DNA of 64,000 nucleotides, taken from contig NHZP01000017.1 in NCBI GenBank assembly GCA_003313425.1, forward strand, positions 682,001 through 746,000, read 5' to 3'. A program made the translations under genes and the position numbers. Source of the stretch: Pseudopyrenochaeta lycopersici. Its lineage: Eukaryota > Ascomycota > Dothideomycetes > Pleosporales > Pseudopyrenochaetaceae. Below the pieces are notes generated by a model. The model had not been told where the DNA came from. It searched no databases and saw nothing but the letters and a program-made list of their open reading frames with translations. Position 1 is the first letter of the stretch. Each line of letters opens with the position of its first letter. Positions 24,259 through 36,802 of this stretch are shown here, one piece after another.

Positions 24259-25717
24259 ATGGGAGATAGTCTCGTAAGAGATATGACGGCACCCGTGGGC
24301 AAGGCAGAGCCTTCGCGCGATGGTTCGACAGACTCGCTCGGATCCTCGCCCGAGCCTGGCCTGGCAGAGGCATATACCCAGGAAGAGCCCCAGCAGCAGA
24401 AGCGCAAAGGCGGCCGCAAACCTGTGAGCCTTCCCACTTGCCTGCCATGACGGCAGTATTTGTACACTCAATGGCAATGTCAAAGATAGGACTAACAAAG
24501 CACCGTAAGATCTACGCCACCTCTGAGGAGCGCAAGCAGCGCAACAGGCAGGCCCAGGCCGCCTTTCGTGAGCGACGCACAGAGTATATCAAGCAATTGG
24601 AGAGCACCATCAAGCACCATGAAGAGACGCTGCAAAACCTGCAAAACAGTCATCGCAATGCCGCCGACGAATGCCTTATGCTCCGGTATAAGAATTCGCT
24701 TCTGGAGAGGATTCTGCTAGAGAAAGGTAGCCCGGATTCCTGTGCCCTGCAACCCAAAACCAGACATGCGCTAACCCGCTTGCTCCACCAGGCATTGACG
24801 TCCAGGCAGAGCTGCGCGCAAAGACTGGCAGTCCCAACCTGGGTCCGACGAGAGTCGCACCCTCTGCACTCAATTCTCCCAACCAAGCACCCCTCCAACA
24901 GCGCGCCATCTTGAATAGGCAGCACCAGAGGCGGTCGCTCCAAGGGCCACCAAAGGGTGATGCCTCTAATGGCTTGCCAATGATACAGCCCGATGGGCCA
25001 ATCCAGCGCTCACCACTCACCCAGCCTGCTCCTGGCTCGCTACTAGCCTCGCCCGCCCAGTCAGCGACACGTTCGCCCAACTTTCCTCCTCATGGGCAGA
25101 CAGTGTCTCCCAACTTTGGACCTATTCCTCCACAGCAGCAGCCATTGCGCCCTCAACCACCTAGGTCAAATTTCACCCCCATGATGGGCCCCCAAAGATC
25201 TTCGTTAATAACGAACCAACCCCCTTCTAACGGCTTATCAAGCGCGTCTACCGTTGGCAGCAGCGCAAGTGGCATAACGCAAAGCAGTGCTTCATCTGGC
25301 TTCTACCAGACTCAGTTCACAGACCACATGGTTCAACTCGGCAAGCTGACCCGTTTCCTTTTTTCCGTTTCTTAGGTATAGAGCTTTGTAATCCTAGGCT
25401 GATTTCGTGTTACAGAGCAGGAGTACGAGGACCAGGCCGATACCTTCGACCACGACGACCCAAGCGACCAATCTGCCGGTCCCGGACCGTTCCCACAACA
25501 GAACTTCCCACCATCAAATACCATGCCACCCCCCATGCCTCCAACACAGAACCCTCCCTTCACGAGCCCGACCGCCCTGGCACCCAACGATGGAGGCCAT
25601 GTATTCCCTGGTATGAACAACAACCACCTCTTCGACCCTTACGACCCTATGCTAGACGCAGACCCCTTTGGCCTGTCAGCAAGCATGCACTTCCCTACGC
25701 TGTACGAGAGTCGATGA
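24259..25717 (+). CDS. bZIP transcription factor (Fcr3-like)
   Basis: Exons are 24259-24423, 24510-24726, 24792-25352 and 25416-25717, giving 414 residues from the first in-frame ATG. Introns are 86, 65 and 63 bases; branches ACTAAC, GCTAAC and GCTGAT are clear, and the last donor GTTTCC is weak. The basic region sits at about residues 56-85: ATSEERKQRNRQAQAAFRER, with the N-x2-A-x-A-A-F-R-x-R core. The leucine zipper follows to about 128. The conserved LLERILLEKGIDVQAELRAK crosses the second junction. The C-terminal 285 residues are Pro/Gln/Ser-rich and probably activating. The sequence class matches the fungal bZIP group annotated Fcr3-like, a nuclear DNA-binding regulator of unknown targets. 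The true N-terminus may lie further upstream, since the frame stays open for about 200 bases with no other ATG. Confidence 0.85.
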
Positions 25718-26750
25718 TCGATACGAGAATTACGAGAAAAAAAGGGACGGTTTACGAGACATTCAGTTCTAGGAAGCAGAACTATTCGCAGTCAACAATA
25801 TCTTTATAATGTTATTTTAGCGGGCGTCATGGACCCTGGCCCGACTGCCAATTGTCATGGCAGTACGATGGCATTCGCCCGGTTTACCATATGACCTGCG
25901 CGTCGTGGAGCCGCGGTGGTATATTTTTAAAAGTTACGTTCGAATTTTTGAGGGACAATCTTTGGTCTTTTACTATGGAAAGTCAAAGCACGATATTTGG
26001 GATTCCGCTATGGAAAGTGGCAGGGAAGCCATCTGTTCAAATGTTCCATACTGCTGGCACAGCTTTTCACACGATCCTGGAGATAGACTGCTGCAATATT
26101 GTACATACCGTAATGCTAAGTCGGCCACAAATGACAATGCAAGGTCGTACACCAGACGCCGTGGTTGGACTGCGTAATGACGTGAGGTTCGAGCCCATGT
26201 ATTTGTCTCACTCTAAGCGAGCCATGCACCCTATTCGCTCTATACCGCGAATTGGAGCCTCCTGTCAGGCCACGGTGATCTTGATGCCAGGGCATGTAAC
26301 TTTTCACTCTACTGCGAAGCATAGATGATCACCGCATCACACCTACCTTCGTCTCAAAGGTAACTATGCCGCGAATCATGGAAGACCACCATCCAACATG
26401 TGCCAATTGACAAGTCCTGGCCATTGACGCTACTGTTTCCTTCCTCATTCTTCAGACTTTGCGTGCACGCGAAGCGCCTTAAGCGGGCCGTAAGGCCATC
26501 GTCATCACTCTTTGTCCCCAGAATCCTGGGTGGGGCACGGACTGTTAGAACCATTTGACTAAGCGAATTCACAGAAAACCAAAATCCACCAAAACTCTGC
26601 CCGCGAACCTCACGTCGATATCCCCGTCTACGAGCCACACTTGAGAGCCACGTCCCTAGTTTTGTAGGGCAAGCTCTCGCACTCTTTTTCTCCACCCGGC
26701 AGGTTGCGCATCTAGAAGGCAAAGCGCGAAAGGCGCTTCAAACCATCAAG
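25718..26750. other. intergenic region
   Basis: No supported gene. A 158-codon frame at 25852-26328 begins at TTG and has no family feature. The promoter of the Stm1-like gene lies at the right end. Confidence 0.5.
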
Positions 26751-28142
26751 ATGTCGCAAATTGCTTCCAAGGTGAGCTCCCCTCCCCCCAGCGCCGGCAA
26801 GAGCAATGCGCGCCATTGGAAGCTGCATACTCTTTCGGCGCCCTTATATCGATGGCAATAGCTGATTCAGACTGCAGAACATGTACGAGCTGCTGGGTAC
26901 GTTCAAGGTCGCTGCTGCGCTGTTGCGAAACACTGCTCACATACCCCGCAGGCAATGATCCCGAGCTTGACCCCGACAGGCCAGCCGACCCACCGACAAA
27001 GGCAATTGACAAGCCCGTTCAGAGGCATGGCAAGCGCGACGGTAGCGATGTCCCGCGGCCTGCGCCAGAGAGGTTTGGCAACCAGACCCGCGCCAAGCAG
27101 GACAACTCCAACGAGAACGGTACGTCAACACATCGCAGCCATAGCAGAATTGATGCTATGCAAGACACACTTTTGGAGACACAATGGCTAATGTTCAATA
27201 GCATTCCGGGATCGTGGCGTAGGAGCGGACAAGAACCGCGGTAGAGGATCCGGTGGTGAGTGCCATATACCCTTCGCCTAGCAACCCACATACACTAACA
27301 ATCACCAGAGGCTCCTGGCGCTCGCGGTGACCAGCGCGGCCGTGGCCGTGGCCGTGGCGGACGCGGAGGCCGTGGTGGCCCCGGCCGTGGCGAGGGTGAC
27401 CGTCACAGCAGAACGGGCATCAGGTAAGCTATCAATTTCCGTTTACTGAACATGACTAACACCTATCAGCGAGCACGAGAAGCAAGCCGCTCATGGATGG
27501 GGTGGAAATGATGGCAACGCCGAGTTGGCTGATGAGCAGGCTGGCGAGGAGATCGCCAAGGCCGAAGAGAAGGATGCCGTCAACGACGCTGCTGAGGCTG
27601 AGAACCAGCCTGAGCCTGAGCCTGAGGACAGGAGCAAGTCCTACGCCGCTTATCTCGTTGAGAAGGCCGAGAAGCTTTCTCTCGCCGCCACGAACGTCCG
27701 CAAGGCCAACGAGGGCAGCAGCAAGAAGTTCCCTGAGGGTACTGCTCTGAGCCGTGAGTCAGAAGAGGAGGCCTACTTTGCCGGCTCCGGAGGCAAGGCC
27801 AAGCGTGAGCGTGCCCGCAAGGAAAAGGTCCACGTCGAGCTTGACGGCGACCGCATGCTTGCCCCACCTCCCCGTGAGGGTGGTGGCCGAGGAGGCCGCG
27901 GTCGCGGTCGTGGAGACCGTGGCGAGTTCCGCGGCGGTGAGGGACGCGGCCGTGGCGAGGGCCGTGAATTCCGTGGTGGTGAAGGTCGTGGCCGTGGCGA
28001 AGGCCGTGGCGAGTTCCGCGGTGGACGTGGACGTGGTGAAGGACGTGGTCGAGGCGATGGCCGTGGTCGTGGAGGCCGAGGCGGCGCTCAGTCTGGACCC
28101 AACATCACCGACTCCAGCGCTTTCCCCAGCCTGGGCGCATAG
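26751..28142 (+). CDS. STM1: Stm1 / HABP4-type ribosome-associated RNA-binding protein
   Basis: Yeast Stm1 clamps and protects idle 80S ribosomes and binds RNA and G-quadruplexes; its animal relatives are SERBP1 and HABP4. Six exons are 26751-26771, 26878-26896 (19 bases), 26952-27119, 27202-27255, 27309-27423 and 27470-28142, giving 349 residues. All donors are GTGAGC, GTACGT, GTGAGT or GTAAGC. The N-terminus NMYELLGNDPELDPDRP is the Stm1 N-terminal motif; the middle has GWGGNDGNAEL, and the helical segment SYAAYLVEKAEKLSL lies in the conserved part. Residues about 258-335 are RGG/RGR repeats, likely RNA-binding and arginine-methylated, ending in NITDSSAFPSLGA. The repeated GGCCGTGG-type codons make this stretch GC-rich. 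Identification is strong at the family level. Confidence 0.88.
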
Positions 28143-29173
28143 TCCGACTATATGTCGACTAGTTGCACGACTCGAGAAGTACGTGCCCACATCCATCAGT
28201 CAGCTGTGGATGAATCTGAACAAATGACCAACAAGCGATCTCATGAATGGACGAATGAGTGGAGAAGCTGAGCACAATATAAGGATCTCCAAAAAGGGAT
28301 GGGCGGCGGGCTAAAATCACCATCTACCGGTATCAAAGTCTTCTCTATGCAGTGAACCAAAGTCCACTTGTCTGTGTTTTGATTCACCAATCGTTCTTCC
28401 TTCAGGGTTGTCCGGGCTTCTTTCCAATCTGAATTGAAAAATTTGTCTTAAATCACAGTTCTCTCGTGATCACATCTATCCTCCCTGGTCGGCATCAATC
28501 TATCCACCAGCTCAGCGAGTGAAACCAACCATGTCAGCAGCAGAGCGCCCTCCCTTATTTTAACGTACTCTGCACTGCATTTCGTGTTATCTACATCAAT
28601 TTTCGGACAGCAGTCAAAGCACCCGCAACAGGAAACCCAATGCATAGCTGTTGGCATAAGACGTGAATTCTTCAAGAGTAGTAATGTAGCAGGAGGGATT
28701 TTTTTTTTCAAATGTCTTCACAGATACCTATGATTATGTTGGACACAGTTTCATGTCATAGACGAACCACATTCATATAATGATTATCAATGACACAGAG
28801 TTCTTGTAATAGATGCAGTTATTCAACTTAGCGCATGGTATAGTGCAAGACAACGCAAGCCGAAAAAGGGGATTGGATATCAAGGATGAAGTTGAGGGCT
28901 ACGAGCTTCGATATTCGCTCCTAGTAGCACCTTTGTATAACTTGGAAACATATAATCAAACGCCTTGCTATGACCGATAATAAGTACGAAATTGAGCCCA
29001 AATGAAATGCTTCTGGAACAATTGCTCAGCATGCTCATCCGTTGAAAAAAAACGCCAGAGAACGCCGTCATAGTCCTGATCAATTCAAGATCTGGACGTA
29101 CATGCTAAATAACATCTCATGAGGAAATCCCCTAGGAGAGAAAGATGCGTAAAAGGAAATGCAATCAATCGAA
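28143..29173. other. convergent intergenic region
   Basis: 3' flanks of the Stm1-like and RBR genes. It includes A/T-rich stretches around 28720-28860. No gene is seen. Confidence 0.5.
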
Positions 29174-31201
29174 TCATGCCGGAAGTGGTTGGATAGTGTG
29201 GCTCTCTTCCGTGTCGCTGTCGACCTGCTCAGCAGCCAATGTAATTTCCTTGCACGGTTCGCAGACCAGAAGGCCGCAGTTTCGACACTCATGTGCGAGT
29301 CTGAACTTTGAAGTTGCATCACCGAGTACTGATGGTGAATTGAATGTGAAGGGAAAGCCGTCCAAAGGCCTCTTGACAGAGGGCTTGCCATTGTCGATAA
29401 TGGATCGTTGTGAAATATCGAGAGACGCACGCCGGGCCAGCTCTGTTTCGATTGTGGTGATGATGTTGCCGTACGTGTCTACCACGCGCTCGGAATACTG
29501 AATGTCCTCCATCGGTGACACTTCGCGAGCTGGTACACTCTGAGATAGTGGTGAGATTATAGTAGTTAGATGAGCTGCCGTCCCGATGGTAGCATCAGCC
29601 CTGAACAGTCCTCTTGGAGGCATGTATCTTGCCCTACCTCGTCCTCGCCCTCGTCCTCGTGCGCGCCCAATGCCTCGTCCACCAACCCCAGCGCCCGCAG
29701 GCACTATTGTCTCGTACGCCTTGAGCGGGTTCTTGGGCGCATCGATCTCTGGCTGTATCGCGCACCAACACTTCACGCACTCCATCTCTGCAATAGATGG
29801 GTCATTGGTCAGAGCTTTCGCAAGAGGGATCTTGTAGGTCGAGAAGTCGTGCTGACAGTGCCATGAGCGATCCTGGATATCGTCGGTAGGTTCAGCGCCA
29901 AAGTAGAGGTCTTGCCCTTCCCAGTAGCGGTGCGATCCTCCGTCAAGGTTCCGTGGGCGAGCAATGGGCTGAGCCGGCGTCGCGCCTTCTGCCATAGTAC
30001 CTGATGTTGCTTGTGCAGCAGTGCTTGCAGCATCTGCTTCGGATGAATCTCCAGCAGCTGCTAGTTCCGTCACATCAGGCTCATCCGGCTCGGCATCACT
30101 GTCGTATTCTTCGTCTTCGCTGTCATAGCATCCTCCATCACAGTCATCTCTACTCGCCAAGCAAACCCAGCAGAAATGCGCACCGCACCTACACTCCATG
30201 TGATTACAACCAAACATTCGCTTCAAACCATGACCACATTTTGGACACTTCTTGTAACCCCAGCTCTTGAGCAATGCTGCAGTCTCGGCATCGATACCAA
30301 ATTCAGCCACACTGCATATGCTGTTGGGGTGTGCGGGCTGTCGACAATCAACGCATATGCCAGCTTCACATGTTGGACAAGCAAAGGTATTTGCGACTGG
30401 CGTTCCGATGCCCGAGTCAGCACGCTTGCTCTTCGAACTCGCAGCCTGCGGTAGTAGTCTCTGGGGTATGAAGACTGAGCAAGTCGGTATTGGGCAGTAA
30501 AATGGATTTGGCGTTGACCACTCCTCATACTTGGACTTGAACTCCACAATCTCTTCTTTCGACAGGTACGGCCGCCCATAATGGAGATGAATCTGTACGC
30601 AGCATCGCGGCGGCATACGCGTAAGGTCTTTGCATGCTTCAGTAAACATGTTCTTCACACACGCCGTGCAGTAGGTGCTGGCGCAGGATTTGCACGGCTT
30701 GATGACCTCCTTAGAGTGCCTCGGGTCATTCTCTTTCGGTAGTTGCGTGCAGCAGATTAGACACTGGATTTCTGCCTCTCCCGGAGGCGGAGGGGGAGGA
30801 GGAACCCAGGTGGCTGGTGGGGGAGGAGGTGGGAAAGCGGCTGCGGGCGGTGGAGGTGTAGGGTCGGTGGCACCATATTCAATGGACATTAGTCGATGCT
30901 CAGCAAGGAACAGATTAAAGGCAGTCGCTCTCTCTGCTACCTGTTCCATGTTGGTGTTGATGTTAGCTGCAACCGCAGTTGGCCGTGCAGGCTCGCTGTT
31001 GCGTCGACGTGAGATGTTTTGCGCTGTGGAGGAAGGTGCAATGTTGATGTCGTCGTGACTGAAGGCATCTGGTATTTGTGGTGCGGGGCCTTGCCGAGCC
31101 ACATTTTCGTTTGCCTTGTCGCTTTCATGATGATTTTGGGCTGACGAGGCTGCAACGCTCACGTGCGGTCGCCGCACGGCTTTGCTAAATTTGGAACCCA
31201 T
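29174..31201 (-). CDS. RBR (RING-IBR-RING) E3 ubiquitin ligase
   Basis: A single-exon gene of 675 residues. RING1 covers about 147-201 (CLICC, then CKSCASTYCTAC and a final Cys pair), the IBR 236-296 (YCPIPTCSVF, FACPTCEAGICVDC), and RING2 319-358 (CPKCGHGLKRMFGCNHMEC, then CGAHFCWVC). Cys332 in GCNHM is the position that carries the ubiquitin thioester in HHARI-class ligases. RBR enzymes receive ubiquitin from an E2 on that cysteine and pass it to a substrate. Before RING1 lie a Ser/Ala-rich leader and a polyproline tract (115-139). After RING2 come an acidic stretch, a GRARGRGRGRGRAR segment, and a Cys-rich end (CRNCGLLVCEPC) that may form another zinc site. The protein begins MGSKFSKA, which fits an N-myristoylation signal (Gly2, Ser6) and suggests membrane attachment. 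The substrate is unknown. Confidence 0.92.
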   Translation of the reverse strand: MGSKFSKAVRRPHVSVAASSAQNHHESDKANENVARQGPAPQIPDAFSHDDINIAPSSTAQNISRRRNSEPARPTAVAANINTNMEQVAERATAFNLFLAEHRLMSIEYGATDPTPPPPAAAFPPPPPPATWVPPPPPPPGEAEIQCLICCTQLPKENDPRHSKEVIKPCKSCASTYCTACVKNMFTEACKDLTRMPPRCCVQIHLHYGRPYLSKEEIVEFKSKYEEWSTPNPFYCPIPTCSVFIPQRLLPQAASSKSKRADSGIGTPVANTFACPTCEAGICVDCRQPAHPNSICSVAEFGIDAETAALLKSWGYKKCPKCGHGLKRMFGCNHMECRCGAHFCWVCLASRDDCDGGCYDSEDEEYDSDAEPDEPDVTELAAAGDSSEADAASTAAQATSGTMAEGATPAQPIARPRNLDGGSHRYWEGQDLYFGAEPTDDIQDRSWHCQHDFSTYKIPLAKALTNDPSIAEMECVKCWCAIQPEIDAPKNPLKAYETIVPAGAGVGGRGIGRARGRGRGRGRARYMPPRGLFRADATIGTAAHLTTIISPLSQSVPAREVSPMEDIQYSERVVDTYGNIITTIETELARRASLDISQRSIIDNGKPSVKRPLDGFPFTFNSPSVLGDATSKFRLAHECRNCGLLVCEPCKEITLAAEQVDSDTEESHTIQPLPA

Positions 31202-33782
31202 GGCGAATGAGAACAGGTGCTACTCTTGTAACGTGGAAGACATTGGAAAAAGACGTCTTAAATGGAAAAGCTACATGTGGACGGACGCGGAGAGTTGAGT
31301 CAGGAGAATGGCTGTTGACTCAAAAAGAGGCGGTGCTGCCTGCAGGCAGCCTTACGGTATCGTCAACCATTGGTTCAGACACAGAAGTGTCGGAGCACCC
31401 CACAAAGATAGCACGATAATTTACACATGATGATGGAAAGTGTACCTGAAATGGGACTTAGCTGTACTGTTGATGGATGTTGATTGATCAAACGAAGCGG
31501 ACTTCACAGAGGGGCTGAGCACGGCAAGAGGGCTGACTGAACTTTAAGCAAGCCATGGCTCTCTTCTCCTTGGTTACTTAGTGGCTTTGATTGGCAGATC
31601 ACATCGCCCTTCGCCCTTTTAGGTGGCTCTCATCGATGTGAAGAATGGTGGTAGAGTCATCTGAAGTTGGAAACATGCTTGGTCTGTGCTCTGCGGTTGG
31701 CTTTTGCTGTGCCTGGGTTAGCCTCTTGAGATAATGAACACGAAAGGGCGGAGACCCGTATATGTTTTGAACAACCTTCTAAACACAATCCTACCATGAA
31801 AGAAGCAATAGTTAACGGCTAAGAGAAGGTTTGCCATCCCTTAGCGGCTTCCAAATTACATGTCCTCAGCCCAGATATAGGAGCATGGTAACTTCATGAG
31901 TATAATTGTTGACTCTTCGGTCTCGTCCGGGAGATTTTCAACGCCACGAATCAAGCTCTTATGATTTCTCTGAGCAAGGTTTTCCTATCGACCCTCAGAT
32001 GTCCAAACACAAATACAAGAACGGTGGCAAATGACTGAGACCATCTCCACTTGCATCTCCTATTTCATGTGCGTTGATTTCATGCAAGCGAAGATAGCAC
32101 ATGATGTATTGTGCATTCTAAAAGGTTGAAAGCCTGGGCGTCCATGTGGAAGCTTCTGTGAACCATAACCACAGCCAGTAGTATCGAAGCACGACGCTAC
32201 AAGGCCGTAATTCACCAGGTTGCTCTCATGCCATGGACGCTATAGTCACAGGTCAATTTGAGAATGCCAAAATTTCTAACCAACGTATGCAAGAGGAAGG
32301 AGTGATCGCCGATACTAGCGTATGGTTACGATGGTGAGTGATATTGAAATCATCGTATCAGGGTCGAGAGCCGGGGCCTGCGAACTACTGTCGGTGGAAT
32401 ATAGTGGTACAAGACGTTAGCCTAAGCCTTAACAAAAACCCGGTTTTATATATTGACAGCACATGGTGTTTTTGTACCTGAGACATGACCCTATAGCGCT
32501 AGTGCTTGTGCCCCGAAATCGGTCCGTTCATGTCTGTGCCCAGCAACTGACGTGAGGAGAGGGGATGGAATGCAGCGTATTTTGATCGTACCGATGTTGG
32601 CTGGAATGCAATCCATCTGGAGGCCCCAAAGGCTGCAGTAGTTCAAAAAAGTGAGAATTGAGACTCATGACCACGAGAGCATCCTCTTGGTGGGCCGGTG
32701 ACGTGTGAGATTTGCATGTACTACCTTCCCAGTCAAGCAATCAACAAAAGGTACCTTGGCGGCACGTTAATTGACAGCTAACAACGTCAGAGCTTACTGG
32801 ATCGTCCGGCTCGAGAGCTCAGGCAATCGTAGTGACCGGGCTTTTTGAAAGCGGCCGCGGCAGAGGTTGTGCAAGGAAGTTCCCAGGTTCCAAGCACGAC
32901 CTCGGGGTGGGTTGAAAGTACTGCCGAGATTTCGCCAATGTTGAGCAGACGGGTCACTCCACGAAATAATATGCATCAGCCGGGGAGGGTTCGACGCTCA
33001 TCACATGGATTCCACAAATCAAGGATATGCAGAGGGGCACAGCCTACGCTAAAGACGCTCAACATCAGAAGTTGCAGGAGGAGCACAGCGTGAAGGAACG
33101 CTGGTGTACGACGTCAACCCCGCATCGTCGTGTCTGACCTAGTTGTGGATGTTGCAGCGACATAGCGCTACATGCAGCGCTGTTGACTTGCCGCTTGGCT
33201 TCGCGGTGGCGTCGGAAGCGGCTTTTTGTGGGAGCTTAACCGCACGTCAGGGTGGGTGCAGGTAATGACGATGTACATTGGGCGGCCTTACTCAAGGGAG
33301 ACGGAACGAAGACTATTAATTCTCAAGTCGAGCTCCCTGACGTCGGCTGCGTCTGCGAGGAGGGACTTGGTGCTGTGTTTGTCGCTGCAGGCTCTGCTCA
33401 AAGGCCGGGCCGAGTAAACGGAGACACCGCAAAAGGATCGCTCTTGAAGGCACCATAGCGGAGGCTGCGGGCCTTGCTCCATCAGGTTGCTGGGGAACTG
33501 TGGACGGAGATCAGCAGGGCTCCGCAGGTTATCCCCGCAAAACGAACGCACTTCGGCGGCCGGGGTGCAGGGTGGAGGGCGCGGCGTGCTAATCGACGGG
33601 TAGCTGTGGAAGACGCGTCTCATTAATAGCTCCCTCGGTGAAGAATAAAAGCTCCATGCTGCCCATTCGGTGCGTTTGAGCGCGCAAAGAGGCCTCTTCA
33701 CCTCCGACTTGTCCATCGTAGTCTTAATAATCTTTGTGTTCCCATCTGTTGCTAGCAGCGTTTCCCTGCCAGCCCACACGTC
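31202..33782. other. 2.6 kb gene-poor divergent region
   Basis: This lies between the divergent RBR and beta-glucosidase genes. No frame longer than 163 codons exists and none has family support. I see no repeat, RNA gene or transposon remnant. The right end holds the beta-glucosidase promoter. Confidence 0.5.
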
Positions 33783-36700
33783 ATGCTGTGGCTAGCACCT
33801 GCATTTTTGGCGATCGGCCTCGCTCAGGGTCAGACCGCACCGGTATGTGCAAACATTCAGTATTAACACCTCACAACAATCCTCTTTCTACGAGAACAGT
33901 ATACAGAAGCCGCGCAAATGCTGCAAGAGCTCGCGCATCTTGTTATCGCTCTCTTCCCATTCCTCCGCTCAGTACAATTCCACTTTCAAGCTTTGTTTAT
34001 GAGCTCGTGCTAACTATAAACAAGTATCCTAACGGCACTAATCCCGGCACAAATGGCACCGGCAGCAGCCCATTGAACAATGCGCAAAGCCCGCCATTCT
34101 ACCCAAGCCCGTACGTAAAATATTTCGACATTTCACATCCATGCCCGGAAATTGGTGCATCCTTTGTGGCCAAAACAAACATCCTCACTGCAAACTGTAC
34201 ACTGACTTTTGAGCTAGATGGATAGAAGGCCTCGGAGACTGGGAGGCAGCTTATGCTAAGGCCCAGGCATTCGTCAGCCAGCTAACACTCCTCGAGAAGG
34301 TGAACCTCACCACTGGCACAGGGTGGGAGAGTGAGGCCTGCGTCGGAAACGTTGGCTCTATTCCACGACTTGGCTTCGACTCCATCTGTATGCAGGACAG
34401 CCCTCTCGGCATTCGCTTCGCCGACTACGTTTCCGCATTTCCAGCAGGTGGCACGATTGCTGCATCATGGGACCGCGGCGAGTTCTACCGTCGAGGACAC
34501 CAGATGGGCCAGGAACATCGAGCAAAGGGCGTTGATGTTCAGCTTGGCCCTGTTGTTGGCCCTCTTGGTCGCAATCCCAAGGGTGGTGTAAGTTATACTT
34601 GACACTCAGGGTTTGATAGTCACTAACATTCCTATAGCGCAACTGGGAAGGCTTCTCCCCAGATCCATACCTGTCCGGCATTGCTGTTGCCGACACAATC
34701 CGCGGTATCCAAGATGCGGGTGTCATTGCTTGCACCAAGCATTACATCATGAACGAGCAGGAGCACTTCCGTTCGCCTGGCAACTTTGAGGACTATGGCC
34801 GCATCGATGCCCTCAGCTCGAACCTTGACGACAAGACTCTCCACGAGCTGTATCTCTGGCCCTTTGCTGATGCCGTTCGCGCCGGTACTGGCTCCATCAT
34901 GTGCTCATACAACAAGATCAACAACTCTCAGGGCTGCCAGAACTCGTACCTACAGAATTACATCTTGAAGGGCGAGCTTGGCTTCCAGGTATGTTACCAT
35001 TGCTTCCAGACCTGCTAAGCTGGTCTAATTTCAAAAAGGGATTCATTATGTCGGATTGGGATGCACAACACTCCGGTGTCGCTTCCACCTTCGCTGGACT
35101 CGACATGACGATGCCTGGTGACACTGATTTCACAAGTGGCTTGTCCTTCTGGGGCCCTAACCTCACACTTTCCGTGATTAATGGAACCCTGCCCCAGTGG
35201 CGTCTCGATGATGCGGCAACACGTATTATGGCTGCGTACTACTATGTGGGTCGTGACACAGCACGTGTGCCCGTCAACTTCAACAGCTGGCAGCGTGACA
35301 CCTATGGATATCAGCACAACTTTGCCAAGGTCGGCTATGGTCTCATTAACCAGCATATTGATGTTCGTGCCGATCATTTCCGATCCATTCGCCGCACTGC
35401 AGCCAAGTCGACAGTTCTCCTGAAGAACAATGGAGTGCTCCCTCTTTCTGGTACTGAGAAGTTCACTGCCGTGTTCGGCAACGACGCGGCTGAGAACGAG
35501 TATGGTCCGAACGGATGCCCAGACCGTGGTTGCGACAACGGCACTCTTGCTATGGGATGGGGCTCAGGAACAGCAGACTTCCCATACCTCATCACACCTC
35601 TCGAGGCCATCAAGAGCGAGATTGCCGGCAACGGTGGAGTCGTACAATCAGTGACTGACAATTGGGCCTACGGCCAAATTCGAACATTGGCAAAGCAAGC
35701 TAGTGTAGCCATTGTCTTTGTCAATGCCGATTCCGGTGAAGGATACATCACAGTTGATGGCAACTTCGGCGACCGCAACAACCTTACACTGTGGCAAGAT
35801 GGTGAAACCCTAATCCGCAATGTTTCAGCGTTCTGCAACAACACTATTGTTGTCATTCACTCCGTCGGTCCAGTCCTCGTGAACTCATTCTACGAGAGCG
35901 AAAATATCACTGCCATTCTCTGGGCTGGACTTCCAGGTCAGGAATCCGGTAATGCCATCGCCGATATCTTGTACGGTCGTGTGAACCCTGGCGGCAAGCT
36001 ACCTTTCACCTTCGGTAGCGACGCGGCCGAGTACGGTCCGGATCTTATCTATGAGCCCACTGCTGGCAATGATAGCCCCCAGGACAACTTCGAAGAGGGT
36101 GTCTTCATTGATTATAGGGCCTTTGATAAGCAGGGCATCACTCCTGTCTATGAGTTTGGTTTCGGCCTATCATATACCACATTCGAGTATTCCGACATCA
36201 AAGTTACCAAAGTCGCAGCTGGCGACTATGAGCCCGCTCGTGGTCAGACCAAAGCGGCACCTACCCTAGGCAACTCCAGCACCGACCCTGCTGATTACCA
36301 ATGGCCGGCAAACTTGACATATGTGAACAGATACATCTATCCATATCTCAACTCAACCGACCTTGCAGAGGCTTCGCAAGACCCCGAGTACGGGCTCAAC
36401 TACACGTGGCCCGAAGGCGCAACAGACGGTAGACCTCAAGCACGTATCCCCGCTGGTGGCGCACCAGGTGGCAACCCGCAGCTCTGGGACGTCCTCTTCA
36501 CTGTTGAAGCTACTATCACCAATACCGGCACTGTTGCCGGAGATGAGGTCGTGCAGTTGTACGTGTCGCACGGCGGACCTGAGGACCCGAAGGTGGTTCT
36601 CCGTGGCTTTGATCGCCTATCTATCGCCCCTGGCCAGACTGCCACATTCCGTGCGGATGTCACTCGCCGTGATTTGTCGAACTGGGATACTGTCAGCCAG

Positions 36701-36802
36701 AACTGGGTCATTACCGAGTATGCAAAGACTGTGTACGTTGCCGCGAGCTCCAGAAAGTTGGATCTTCATGCCGAGCTTGATTTGGGCGATTACTCTTATT
36801 AG
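33783..36802 (+). CDS. secreted GH3 beta-glucosidase
   Basis: This hydrolyses terminal beta-D-glucosyl residues of cellobiose and related glucosides outside the cell. Exons are 33783-33842, 34025-34110, 34218-34587, 34638-34988 and 35039-36802, giving 876 residues, the usual length. Introns are 182, 107, 50 and 50 bases. Exon 1 encodes a signal peptide ([16 protein letters not shown]). The N-terminal TIM-barrel has [35 protein letters not shown], and [13 protein letters not shown], where Asp295 is the catalytic nucleophile of the family. The second domain has [13 protein letters not shown] and [15 protein letters not shown]; the fibronectin III-like end has [20 protein letters not shown]. Many N-x-S/T sites fit secretion. 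Product length and motif order match the GH3 cellulolytic beta-glucosidases of filamentous fungi, although the preferred substrate cannot be read from sequence. It is likely carbon-regulated, but no specific promoter site was identified. Confidence 0.95.

Noticed and set aside
23296..24498. 400-codon minus-strand ORF
   Set aside because: Covers the promoter and first exon of the bZIP gene in antisense; composition is random-looking and Cys/Arg/His-rich.
25852..26328. 158-codon plus-strand ORF
   Set aside because: Begins at TTG, no recognisable domain, lies between two well-defined genes.
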